DNA of 29,704 nucleotides from the NCBI GenBank assembly GCA_964650975.1, contig CAZYWA010000019.1, positions 1 to 29,704 of the forward strand, written 5' to 3'. The position numbers were made by a program, and so were the translations under genes. This DNA is from CAZYWA01 sp964650975 [NCBI: uncultured bacterium]. Lineage in GTDB: Bacteria > JADJOY01. Positions 22,733-29,704 of the stretch are shown here, in pieces. Position 1 is the first letter of the stretch. Each line of letters starts with the position of its first letter. The notes under the pieces were generated by a model that was given only the letters and a program-made list of their open reading frames with translations, had not been told where the DNA came from and made no database searches.

Positions 22733-23578
22733 ATGCACGAGCTTCTGCTGCTCCTCGCCGCCGCGGTCTACTTCGGCAGCACGGTCGCCTACATCGCGTA
22801 CCTGCTGGTCGGCGCGCGGCCGGCCACGGCCCGCGTCGCGCGAATCGCGTTCGCGGTGGGGCTGGTGCTGCACACGGCGGCCATCGCGGTGCGCTGCGCG
22901 CACGGCCTTCCGCCGACGATCTCGGCGGCCGACACGCTGAGCTTCTACGCGTGGGCGCTGGTGTGCGGGTTCCTGGCGGTGCAGCTCCGCTACCACTTGC
23001 CCACCGTCGGTTCGTTCCTGAGCCCGCTCGTGTGCTTGCTGGTGCTGATGGCGCTGGCGCTGCCGAAGCCCGCTCGGCCCGATCACCCGCTCAACAAGTC
23101 GTTCGAGTCGGTGTGGTTCCCGTTGCACGTGTCGCTGGCCGTGGCCGGCGATGTCGCGTTCGTGCTCGCGGCGGCGGTCGGGCTCATGTACCTGATCCGC
23201 GAGACCTCGCTGAAGAACAAGCGCAGCGGTCCGGTGGTGGACCGGTTGCCGAGCCTGGATCTGCTCGATCGCATGAACCGCCGTCTCATCACCATCGGAT
23301 TCCCGCTGCTCACGCTGGGCATGCTCACCGGCGGTCTCTGGATCCTGCTCGATCCCAAGCTCAAGGAAGCGGTGAACGATCCCAAGATCCTGTGGACGCT
23401 CTCGACGTGGGTACTCTACGCGGTGCTGCTCAACGGCCGCGTGCTGGTGGGCCTCCGCGGCCGCAAAGCGGCGCTGCTCTCGGTCGCGGGCTTCGCGCTG
23501 GTGGTGGTCACGTTCGTGGCCGTCAACCTGATGGGTGGCCCGGGGATGCACTCGTTCCGGCCGGTCAACCCGAGCTGA
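22733..23578 (+). CDS. Cytochrome c biogenesis protein of the CcsA/HemX type
   Basis: The 281-residue (from ATG 22733) integral membrane protein has about eight hydrophobic segments and the conserved histidine-bearing stretches LVLHTAAIAVRCAHGLP, ESVWFPLHVSLAVAGDVAF and the Arg/Trp-rich ends of the CcsA/HemX family. The family handles haem at the membrane for cytochrome c assembly or supports HemA. Its position just before hemA suggests the HemX-like role. The frame opens at 22697, but a -10-like TATGAT at 22696-22701 would favour ATG 22733; neither start has a clear ribosome binding site. Confidence 0.82.
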   Translation: MHELLLLLAAAVYFGSTVAYIAYLLVGARPATARVARIAFAVGLVLHTAAIAVRCAHGLPPTISAADTLSFYAWALVCGFLAVQLRYHLPTVGSFLSPLVCLLVLMALALPKPARPDHPLNKSFESVWFPLHVSLAVAGDVAFVLAAAVGLMYLIRETSLKNKRSGPVVDRLPSLDLLDRMNRRLITIGFPLLTLGMLTGGLWILLDPKLKEAVNDPKILWTLSTWVLYAVLLNGRVLVGLRGRKAALLSVAGFALVVVTFVAVNLMGGPGMHSFRPVNPS

Positions 23579-23599
23579 CGCCCGGGGAGCAGCGACGAC

Positions 23600-24997
23600 G
23601 TGGACGACGCCGGACTTCCCGCATGGGCGACGCCGCTGGTGCTCGGCATCAGCCACCGCACCTCCGCTGTCGAGCTGCGCGAGAGCCTCGCGTTCGACGC
23701 CGCTCAGCTCCCCCTGGTGCTCGAGCGGCTGCGCGCCCAGAGCCACGTCCGCGAGGCGATGATCCTCTCGACCTGCAACCGCGTCGAGGTGTTCGTGGTC
23801 GGTGACGCGCAGGGCACGACCGCCGATGGACTGATCGATTTCCTGTCGGCCGAGCGGCGAGTTTCGCGCGAGCTGCTGGTCACGCATTCGTTCCACTTCA
23901 CCGGGCAGAGCGCCGCGCGGCACGTGTTCCGGGTGGCCGCGAGCCTCGACTCGATGGTGGTCGGCGAGCCGCAGATCCTGGGTCAAGTCAAGGCTGCGTA
24001 TCGCGTGGCCGCCGAGAGCCGCTCGGTGGGGCCGGTGCTCAACCGGCTCTGCCACCGCGCGTTTCGCGTCGCCAAGCGAGTCCGCACCGAGACCCGCATC
24101 GGCGATCATGCGGTGAGCGTCGGCTTCGCCGCGGTCGAGCTGGCGCGCAAGATCTTCGACACCCTCGACGGCAAGGTGGTGCTGGTGCTGGGCGCCGGCG
24201 AGATGGCGGACCTGGCCGCGCGCAACCTGGCGGCCGCGGGCGCCAACAAGATCTGGATCGCGAACCGGACGCTCGAGCGCGCGGTGCGCATGGCCGAGGA
24301 GTTCCACGGCGAGGTGGTGCCCTGGAACGACCTCGCCGCGCGGCTCCCCGAGGTGGACATCGTGGTGTGCTCGACGGGCGCCTCGAGCTACGTGGTCACG
24401 CAGCCGATGGTGCACGCGGCCCTCAAGCGCCGCAAGGGACGCTCGATGTTCTTCATCGACATCTCCGTGCCGCGGAACGTCGATCCCGAGGTCAATCACC
24501 TCGACAACGCGTATCTCTACGACGTCGACGACATCGAGAAGGTGGTGGACGCGAACTGGCAGGCGCGCCGGGTCGAAGCCGCGCGCGCCGAGCGGATCCT
24601 CGATCAAGAGGTGGAGCGCTTCCTCGACTGGCTCCACGAGCTCGACGCGAACCCCGTGATCCGCGACATCCAGGACCGCTGGGAGGCGATCCGCCAGGGA
24701 GAGCTCGATCGCCACAAGAGCTGGCTCTCGCGGCTCGGCGACGACGACCGCCGCGAGGTCGCCGAGCTCACGCGCGCGCTCATGAGCAAGCTCCTGCACG
24801 CGCCGCTCAGCCAGCTCAAGGCGTGCCGCTCGAACGGCAGCCTGGCCTACGTGGACGCGGCGCGGGTGCTCTTCGACCTCGACGGCGAGGGACGGCGTCG
24901 CGGAACCAGCACCACGCCGAGCCAGTCGGGCGAAGCGATGGCACCGCTGGCCGCGGCCCCCGGTGCCGAGCCTGGCGATTCCGGAGAGCGCACGTGA
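23600..24997 (+). CDS. hemA: Glutamyl-tRNA reductase
   Basis: The 465-residue product reduces glutamyl-tRNA to glutamate-1-semialdehyde, the first step of the C5 tetrapyrrole pathway. It has ISHRTSAVELRESLAF, the catalytic Cys59 in ILSTCNRVEVF, SLDSMVVGEPQILGQVK, the NADPH site VVLVLGAGEMADLAARNL and the dimerisation helices at the C-terminus. A low-complexity tail (TPSQSGEAMAPLAAAPG) follows. GTG 23600 has GGGGAG upstream. The stop overlaps the hemC GTG (GTGA), so the two are coupled. Confidence 0.95.
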   Translation: MDDAGLPAWATPLVLGISHRTSAVELRESLAFDAAQLPLVLERLRAQSHVREAMILSTCNRVEVFVVGDAQGTTADGLIDFLSAERRVSRELLVTHSFHFTGQSAARHVFRVAASLDSMVVGEPQILGQVKAAYRVAAESRSVGPVLNRLCHRAFRVAKRVRTETRIGDHAVSVGFAAVELARKIFDTLDGKVVLVLGAGEMADLAARNLAAAGANKIWIANRTLERAVRMAEEFHGEVVPWNDLAARLPEVDIVVCSTGASSYVVTQPMVHAALKRRKGRSMFFIDISVPRNVDPEVNHLDNAYLYDVDDIEKVVDANWQARRVEAARAERILDQEVERFLDWLHELDANPVIRDIQDRWEAIRQGELDRHKSWLSRLGDDDRREVAELTRALMSKLLHAPLSQLKACRSNGSLAYVDAARVLFDLDGEGRRRGTSTTPSQSGEAMAPLAAAPGAEPGDSGERT

Positions 24998-25929
24998 CGG
25001 CGTACGTCACGATCGGCTCGCGCGGCAGCCCGCTCGCGCTCTGGCAGGCGAACTGGGTGCGCGACCAGCTCCGCGCTCGCGAGCCGGGCCTCGGCGTGGA
25101 CATCCACGTCATCAAGACCGCGGGCGACAGGTTCCTCGATGCGCCTCTCGCGAGAGTGGGTGGCAAGGGTCTCTTCGTGAAGGAGATCGAGGACGCGCTG
25201 CTCGCGCGGCGTGTCGACCTGGCGGTGCACAGCTTGAAGGACGTGCCCGCCGAGCTGCCCGAAGGCTTGATCCTCGCGGCGTTCCCCGAGCGCGAGGACC
25301 CGCGCGACGCGCTGGTGGTGCGCGGAGGACCGCTCCCCTCCCTCGACTCCTTGCCGCGGGGCGCGCGTGTGGGAACGACCAGCCTCCGCCGCCAATCGCA
25401 GCTCCTGGCGCTCCGCCCCGACCTCGCGATCGAGTCGTTGCGCGGCAACGTGGGCACCCGGCTCGACAAGGTCGACCGAGGCGAGGTCGATGCGATCCTG
25501 CTGGCGTTCGCCGGGCTCAGGCGGCTCGGCCTCGCGGATCGCGCCAGTTACCTCTTCGACGCCGCCGAGCTGATCCCGGCGGTCGGGCAGGGCGTGCTCG
25601 CGATCGAGACGCGCACCGAGGACGACGCGACCCGCTCCCGTGTGGGCCGGCTCGAAGCGCCGGCGTCACGGACCGTCGTCGAGGCCGAGCGCGCGTTCCT
25701 GAGGCGGCTCGAAGCGGGCTGTCTGGTTCCGGTGGGCGGTCACGCCACGGTCGACGGCGAACGGGTGAGCCTCACCGGTATCGTGGCGAGCCCGGACGGC
25801 ACCCGGACCATTCGCCGCGCGGGCGCCGCGGCGGCCGCCGATGCGGCCGCTCTGGGACACGAGCTGGCCGAGGAAATCCTCGCCGCGGGCGGTGGAGAGA
25901 TCCTCGCTGCGATCGCCGCCGCCGGCTGA
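24994..25929 (+). CDS. hemC: Hydroxymethylbilane synthase (porphobilinogen deaminase)
   Basis: The 311-residue product polymerises four porphobilinogens. Motifs are TIGSRGSPLALWQANWV, VGGKGLFVKEIEDALL, DLAVHSLKDVPAELPEGL, GTTSLRRQSQLLALRPDL, ESLRGNVGTRLDKV and the dipyrromethane-cofactor Cys in LEAGCLVPVGG. Length is normal. GTG 24994 overlaps the hemA stop. hemB is absent from the window and the next pathway enzyme is the cobA-hemD fusion at 6979-8547. Confidence 0.95.
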   Translation: MTAYVTIGSRGSPLALWQANWVRDQLRAREPGLGVDIHVIKTAGDRFLDAPLARVGGKGLFVKEIEDALLARRVDLAVHSLKDVPAELPEGLILAAFPEREDPRDALVVRGGPLPSLDSLPRGARVGTTSLRRQSQLLALRPDLAIESLRGNVGTRLDKVDRGEVDAILLAFAGLRRLGLADRASYLFDAAELIPAVGQGVLAIETRTEDDATRSRVGRLEAPASRTVVEAERAFLRRLEAGCLVPVGGHATVDGERVSLTGIVASPDGTRTIRRAGAAAAADAAALGHELAEEILAAGGGEILAAIAAAG

Positions 25930-25951
25930 ATAGCTCCGAATGCTGCTCGCA

Positions 25952-25968
25952 GGCGGCACTCGGCCGCC
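25952..25968. repeat. Hairpin between hemC and pcnB
   Basis: GGCGGC (25952-25957) and GCCGCC (25963-25968) are exact inverted repeats around ACTCG, just after the hemC stop. No T-run follows. A -10-like TATACT at 25977-25982 lies just downstream and could start pcnB transcription, but no -35 is visible. Confidence 0.35.
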
Positions 25969-26025
25969 GGACCGTCTATACTTTCCGGCCCTCGGTTCGT
26001 TCCGCTGAACGGGCTCGGCTCGCGA

Positions 26026-27660
26026 ATGTCGCCCCGCATCCCACGCATCGTCCCGCGCTCGCAGCACACGATCTCGCGCAAGCGGATCGATCCCAACGCG
26101 CTCAAGGTGATGTACCGGCTGCATCGCGCCGGGTTCAAAGGCTACCTGTGCGGCGGTGGGGTGCGCGACCTGCTGCTGGCGCGGCGGCCGAAGGACTTCG
26201 ACATCGCCACCGACGCGCGTCCCCACGAAGTGAAGACGCTCTTCCGGAACTCGCGGATCATCGGGCGCCGCTTCAAGATCACGCAGGTCTATTTCAAGGA
26301 CGGCACCATCGTTCAGGTGTCGACGTTCCGTTCCGCGACGGAGTTCATCGAGCCGCCGGCCTCCGATGCCGGTCCGTCCGCGGAGAGTGCCGCGGACGCT
26401 GGCGGCGACCTCCACCCCGCGGAGGAAGAGGCCATCGTCACGACGGCGGAACCCGAGCGCTCGCTGCTCATCCGCCGCGACAACGTCTACGGCACGCCCG
26501 AAGAGGATGCGTTCCGTCGCGACCTGACCATCAACGGCCTCTTCTACGACATCGGCGACTTCTCGATCATCGACTACGTGGACGGTCTGGCCGATCTGCA
26601 GTCGAAGGTCATCCGCATCATCGGCGACCCGGAGATCCGCATCCAGGAAGATCCGGTGCGCATGATCCGCGCGATCCGCCACGCGACGCGGCTCGATTTC
26701 GAGATCGATCCGCCGACCCGCGAGGCGATCGTGCGCCACGCGGCGCGGATCCTCGAGTGTCCGGCCGCGCGAGTGCTCGACGAGCTCTACCGCGACCTGC
26801 GCGGCGGCGCCGCGGCCCCGGCGCTGCGCACGATGCTGGCGCTCGGGGTGCTCGACGCGATGCTGCCCGACCTGGCCGAGTTCCTGCGCGAGGGTCCGCC
26901 CGAGGAGGTGGAGCGAACCTGGCGTGGCGTCGAGGTGCTCGACGCGACCGCCGACTACGGCGACGCACCGCAGGCCGGCGTGCTGTGGAGCGTGCTCGCC
27001 GGGACTTACCTCATGCACCGTGTCGCGGAATCGCTCGCCGCCGCGGACGGCCGCGGGGACGCGTCGCGGTTGCTGGACGACGCGTTCTTCGCGCTCACCC
27101 GGCCCCTCGGCGTGGGCCGCAAGGACGCCGAGCGCGTGAAGGCGATTCTCTTTTCGCGCCGCCGCCTCGAGCAGTCGGTCGCGACCGGCCGCCTCCCCAA
27201 GACCTTGGTTCACCGCCCGTACTACGAGGACGCGCTCAGCTACTTCGACATGGTGACGCGCGCCGAGGGCGGCGTCGTGCCCGGATGGCTGCTCGCCGGG
27301 CGAAGCGAAGCGCCGCTTGGCGGTGCCGCCGCGCCAGGAGAAGAGGCTGGCCCGGGCGAGCCTCCGTTGACCGAGCAACCCCGCCGTCGCCGGCGTCGTC
27401 GTCGTCGCGGGGGCCGGGGACGCAACCCCGGGGCGCCAGCGGCCGCGCCCGCGGTGGGTGCCGAGCTCGAAGCGATCGTCGATACCGAGCCGACCGACGA
27501 GGACGACGAGGCGCCAGTCCAGGTGAGCCCCAGACCGGCTGCGCCCGCGGCGGATGGCTCGACCGCCGTGCCCGGCGCCGAGCCGATGGCGCTCCCGCAG
27601 CGGTCGCGACGCCGCCGTCGCCGCCGGCGTCGACCGCCGGTCGCCACGCCCGTCGAGTGA
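26026..27660 (+). CDS. pcnB: Poly(A) polymerase / tRNA nucleotidyltransferase family protein (PcnB-like)
   Basis: The 544-residue product is a class II nucleotidyltransferase. It has CGGGVRDLLLARRPKDFDIATD with the catalytic pair Asp57/Asp59, FKITQVYFKDG, EEDAFRRDLTINGLFYD and GDPEIRIQEDPVRMIRAIRHATRL, typical of PcnB more than of CCA enzymes. It adds 3' adenosines to RNA, which marks it for decay. An insert of about 45 residues, rich in Ala, Asp and Glu, splits the head domain (about 110-148). The C-terminus has two nine-arginine runs, about residue 445 and about 530, each encoded by mixed Arg codons, separated by an acidic stretch (TEPTDEDDEA). ATG 26026 precedes the conserved RKRIDPNALKVMYRLH. 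Confidence 0.88.
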   Translation: MSPRIPRIVPRSQHTISRKRIDPNALKVMYRLHRAGFKGYLCGGGVRDLLLARRPKDFDIATDARPHEVKTLFRNSRIIGRRFKITQVYFKDGTIVQVSTFRSATEFIEPPASDAGPSAESAADAGGDLHPAEEEAIVTTAEPERSLLIRRDNVYGTPEEDAFRRDLTINGLFYDIGDFSIIDYVDGLADLQSKVIRIIGDPEIRIQEDPVRMIRAIRHATRLDFEIDPPTREAIVRHAARILECPAARVLDELYRDLRGGAAAPALRTMLALGVLDAMLPDLAEFLREGPPEEVERTWRGVEVLDATADYGDAPQAGVLWSVLAGTYLMHRVAESLAAADGRGDASRLLDDAFFALTRPLGVGRKDAERVKAILFSRRRLEQSVATGRLPKTLVHRPYYEDALSYFDMVTRAEGGVVPGWLLAGRSEAPLGGAAAPGEEAGPGEPPLTEQPRRRRRRRRRGGRGRNPGAPAAAPAVGAELEAIVDTEPTDEDDEAPVQVSPRPAAPAADGSTAVPGAEPMALPQRSRRRRRRRRRPPVATPVE

Positions 27661-27670
27661 GCCCGGCGAC

Positions 27671-28744
27671 GTGATCCGCGCCGATTCCCAGGAGCCGTCC
27701 GCGCTCGCCGAGCGTCTGGGAGTCACGCGCGCGGCGATCGACTTGATCCGCGCCTCGGACGTCATCGATCTTCATCTCGACACCTTCATCGAGCACCGGT
27801 TGTTCCGTTATGACTTGCTGCGGCCTCACGGCCGTGGACTTCTGAACGGACGCCTCTACAGCCACGCCGACCTGCCGCGGCTCGTGGATGCCGGATTCAC
27901 CGGTGGCCTGTGGAGCATCACCACCAACCCGTTTCGCACGGCGCGAAGCCGCTCGAAGACGTTCTTCCGCAACCTGGAGCGGATCCAGCGGGTCTTCGCC
28001 CGCGCCGCGGATCGCGCCAGCTTCGTGCGCGACGTCCCCGAGTACCGCGCGGCGCGCGCGTCGGGAAAGCACGCCATCTTCCTGTCGGTGCAGGGGGGCA
28101 ACGCGCTCGACCACGCGCTCGAGGACTTCGATCGAATCCCCGAGCGGCTGCTGGTGCGGGTGACGCTGGTGCACCTCTCGACCTCGCGTCTGGGCGTGAC
28201 CAGCAACCCGTACGGCCGCACCGGCAGCGCGCGCGGGTTGACCGCGCTCGGTCGGGAGTACGTGAAGAAGCTCGACGAGAAGCGGATCCTCGTGGACCTG
28301 GCCCACATCCACCGCGACGGATTCTTCGACGCGGTCGCGGCACACGATCGCTCGCTGCCGCTGATCGTCACCCACACCGGCGTCAACGGCGTGTTCCAGC
28401 ACTGGCGGAACCTCGACGACGATCAGCTGCGCGCCGTGGCGGATTCGGGTGGCACGGTCGGCGTGATGTACCAGTCGAGCTTCCTCGGGCCGTCGCTGTT
28501 CGCGGCACGGGTGGACTGGATCGTGGATCACCTGGCGCACATCGTGAAGGTGGTGGGCGACGACCATGCGTCCCTGGGAAGCGACTGGGACGGCGGGATC
28601 GTGCCTCCCACCGACATGCCGACCTGCAGCGAGTTCCCCCGCCTGGTCGACGCGATGCTCCGGCGCGGCTGGTCGGACGAGCGGATCGGCAAGATCCTGG
28701 GTGGGAATTTCCTGCGAGTGCTGGGCCACCTTCGGCCCGGCTGA
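27671..28744 (+). CDS. Membrane (renal-type) dipeptidase family protein
   Basis: The 357-residue product matches the PF01244 amidohydrolase fold: IDLHLDT (His35, Asp37), ILVDLAHIHRDGF (His212), LIVTHTGVNGV (His235) and LGSDWDGG (Asp305). These occupy the zinc and catalytic positions of renal dipeptidase. The bridging Glu expected after the strand FLSV is Gln141 (SVQGGNALD), so the binuclear zinc site may be changed. It could still hydrolyse a dipeptide or a related amide, or be a non-classical member. There is no signal peptide, so it is probably cytoplasmic. GTG 27671 is ten bases after the pcnB stop, suggesting cotranscription. Confidence 0.85.
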   Translation: MIRADSQEPSALAERLGVTRAAIDLIRASDVIDLHLDTFIEHRLFRYDLLRPHGRGLLNGRLYSHADLPRLVDAGFTGGLWSITTNPFRTARSRSKTFFRNLERIQRVFARAADRASFVRDVPEYRAARASGKHAIFLSVQGGNALDHALEDFDRIPERLLVRVTLVHLSTSRLGVTSNPYGRTGSARGLTALGREYVKKLDEKRILVDLAHIHRDGFFDAVAAHDRSLPLIVTHTGVNGVFQHWRNLDDDQLRAVADSGGTVGVMYQSSFLGPSLFAARVDWIVDHLAHIVKVVGDDHASLGSDWDGGIVPPTDMPTCSEFPRLVDAMLRRGWSDERIGKILGGNFLRVLGHLRPG

Positions 28745-28757
28745 GCGCGCGAGTCGA

Positions 28758-28787
28758 TTGTGGCGGATACGCGATAGCCGGTAGCAT
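28758..28787 (+). promoter_or_regulatory. Weak sigma70-like promoter before the last gene
   Basis: TTGTGG (28758-28763) and TAGCAT (28782-28787) are separated by 18 bases in the short gap after the dipeptidase gene. The match is partial and no other element supports it. Confidence 0.3.
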
Positions 28788-28841
28788 GGCCGGATATTCG
28801 GTCGCATCCTCGGAAACCAATCGTTCATGCGAGGCGCCCCC

Positions 28842-29704
28842 GTGAGCGAACCGGCGAACGACGCGAGCCACGGTGCCGGGGCGGCGCCGGCCGGCGCCGA
28901 TCGCCGCCCCGGGGAGATCGAGAGCGATCGCGAGCTGCGCGAGCTCTTCGCCACGCGCGTGGCGGTGCTGATCACGGTCTTCTGCGGGCTGATCGCCGCG
29001 CTGCAGCTCGGCGGCTACACGATCGGCGCGGCTCAAGGCTTGATCCGCGCCCAGGCCGGGTACGTCTCGATCGCCATCAACCTGCTGGTGGTGCTGCTCT
29101 CGATCGCGTTCCTGCGCTCACACCGGGCGGTCTTCGCGAGCCCGCAGCGCCCGGTTCCGTGGGTGCGAGTCTCGACCCACGTCTATTCGTCGCTGATCCT
29201 GATTCTGATGCTCGGCCACGTGCACCTGGCCGGGAGCCAGAACAGCATCAACGTGATGCTGATCCTGTTCTCGGCGCTGATGGTGCAGCGCATGGTCAGC
29301 GTGCGCTTCGGATGGCTCTACTTCGCAGTGGGATTTTCCGCTTACCTGGTGCTGATGTTGCTCGAGCGCGGCCACGTGCTCGCTTACGCGCCGCTGCTCG
29401 AGGACGGCGCGAAGCTCGGCGCGATCCTGCTCGACCCTCGCTACATCGGCGCCAATCTGCTGATCTTCCTGATCATCGCGCTGGTGGTGCTGGGCTCGTT
29501 CCAGCGCTACGAGGCGGACCGGGTCGCGAAGCAGCACCGGCTGGTCGAGGCGCAGCTCGAGCTCGAGCGCCAGCGCGTCGAGGTCCAGCACCTGCGCTCG
29601 CTGGTGCCGATGTGCGCGAGCTGCAAGAAGATCCGCGACGACGCCGGGTTCTGGCAGAGCGTCGAGAAGTACATCCAGGATCAGACCGCGCTCCAACCGG
29701 CGCT
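28842..29704 (+). CDS. Partial membrane protein with a C-terminal CxxC-KKIRDD motif (cut by window end)
   Basis: The frame is open to the window end; 287 codons are seen. After a polar N-terminus (about 35 residues), five to six hydrophobic segments follow (for example VAVLITVFCGLIAALQLGGY, INLLVVLLSIAFL, SLILILMLGHVHLAG, NLLIFLIIALVVLGSF). Next comes a coiled-coil linker rich in Glu, Gln and Leu (EAQLELERQRVEVQHL). The end reads LVPMCASCKKIRDDAGFWQSV, a motif that often closes sensory or response-regulator proteins in proteobacteria and may bind metal through its Cys pair. GTG 28842 is favoured because GAGG precedes it; ATG 28827 is possible. Likely a membrane signalling protein whose effector part, if any, lies outside. 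Confidence 0.65.
   Translation, partial: MSEPANDASHGAGAAPAGADRRPGEIESDRELRELFATRVAVLITVFCGLIAALQLGGYTIGAAQGLIRAQAGYVSIAINLLVVLLSIAFLRSHRAVFASPQRPVPWVRVSTHVYSSLILILMLGHVHLAGSQNSINVMLILFSALMVQRMVSVRFGWLYFAVGFSAYLVLMLLERGHVLAYAPLLEDGAKLGAILLDPRYIGANLLIFLIIALVVLGSFQRYEADRVAKQHRLVEAQLELERQRVEVQHLRSLVPMCASCKKIRDDAGFWQSVEKYIQDQTALQPA

Noticed and set aside
22721-24799. A 692-codon minus-strand frame opposite ccsA and hemA
   Set aside because: It is the antisense shadow of two clearly conserved genes and has a His/Arg/Glu-rich composition typical of such shadows.
25952-25982. Intrinsic terminator of hemC
   Set aside because: The hairpin is perfect but is not followed by a T-run.
25666-27765. A 699-codon minus-strand frame opposite pcnB
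   Set aside because: Antisense shadow of hemC and pcnB; no recognisable motif.

Overview
The window is very GC-rich (about two thirds or more by eye), with GTG and TTG starts and strong GC3 codon bias. The gene families include a ccsA-hemA-hemC cluster, a CobA-HemD fusion, PlsB-GpsA, PilT, a renal-type dipeptidase, Sel1-repeat and carboxypeptidase-regulatory-like exported proteins, and an ECF sigma/anti-sigma pair. These fit a chromosomal segment of a Gram-negative bacterium of the former Deltaproteobacteria type (Myxococcota, Binatota or a neighbour). This is an inference from gene content; no rRNA or marker settles it. No tRNA, rRNA, CRISPR array or transposase gene was seen.

Layout. 1-1740: a REP-like hairpin, an AT-rich island with AACAA/TTGTT dyads, an XRE-type regulator and a small exported protein. 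1740-2844: a REP doublet and a haloalkane dehalogenase. 2990-4460: an exported beta-propeller-like protein of visibly lower GC, followed by a decayed copy of the dehalogenase 5' end. 4527-6811: an ECF sigma factor overlapping a gene whose product joins a zinc-binding anti-sigma domain, a membrane anchor, a proline-rich linker and a complete TRAP DctP-type ligand-binding domain; this is the most striking system in the window. 6875-9180: REP elements around a CobA-HemD fusion and a ferritin-like pseudogene. 9283-12175: a DUF1145-like membrane protein, a possible outer-membrane protein, a stand-alone TrkA-C domain and a cysteine-rich Sel1 lipoprotein. 12207-16035: a plsB-gpsA-HAD phosphatase operon for glycerolipid synthesis. 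16122-17856: an acyl-CoA dehydrogenase and RfbC, closed by a terminator. 17948-18146: a non-coding stretch with a 23-bp periodic operator-like array and a REP doublet. 18257-20187: SixA overlapping an exported multi-repeat protein. 20202-22603: a PilT-like ATPase and an enolase-superfamily enzyme. 22733-29704: ccsA-hemA-hemC, pcnB, a dipeptidase-family protein, and a membrane protein cut by the window end.

How the genes work together. HemA and HemC make glutamate-1-semialdehyde and hydroxymethylbilane. The CobA-HemD fusion about 15 kb away closes the ring to uroporphyrinogen III and diverts part of it to precorrin-2. CcsA/HemX may link this to cytochrome c maturation. GpsA makes sn-glycerol-3-phosphate, PlsB acylates it, and the HAD protein may act on a phospholipid or phosphatidate. 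The sigma/anti-sigma-DctP pair looks like a one-membrane signalling device in which a periplasmic small molecule would control an ECF sigma factor. A dispersed family of REP doublets sits only between genes or beside a broken gene.
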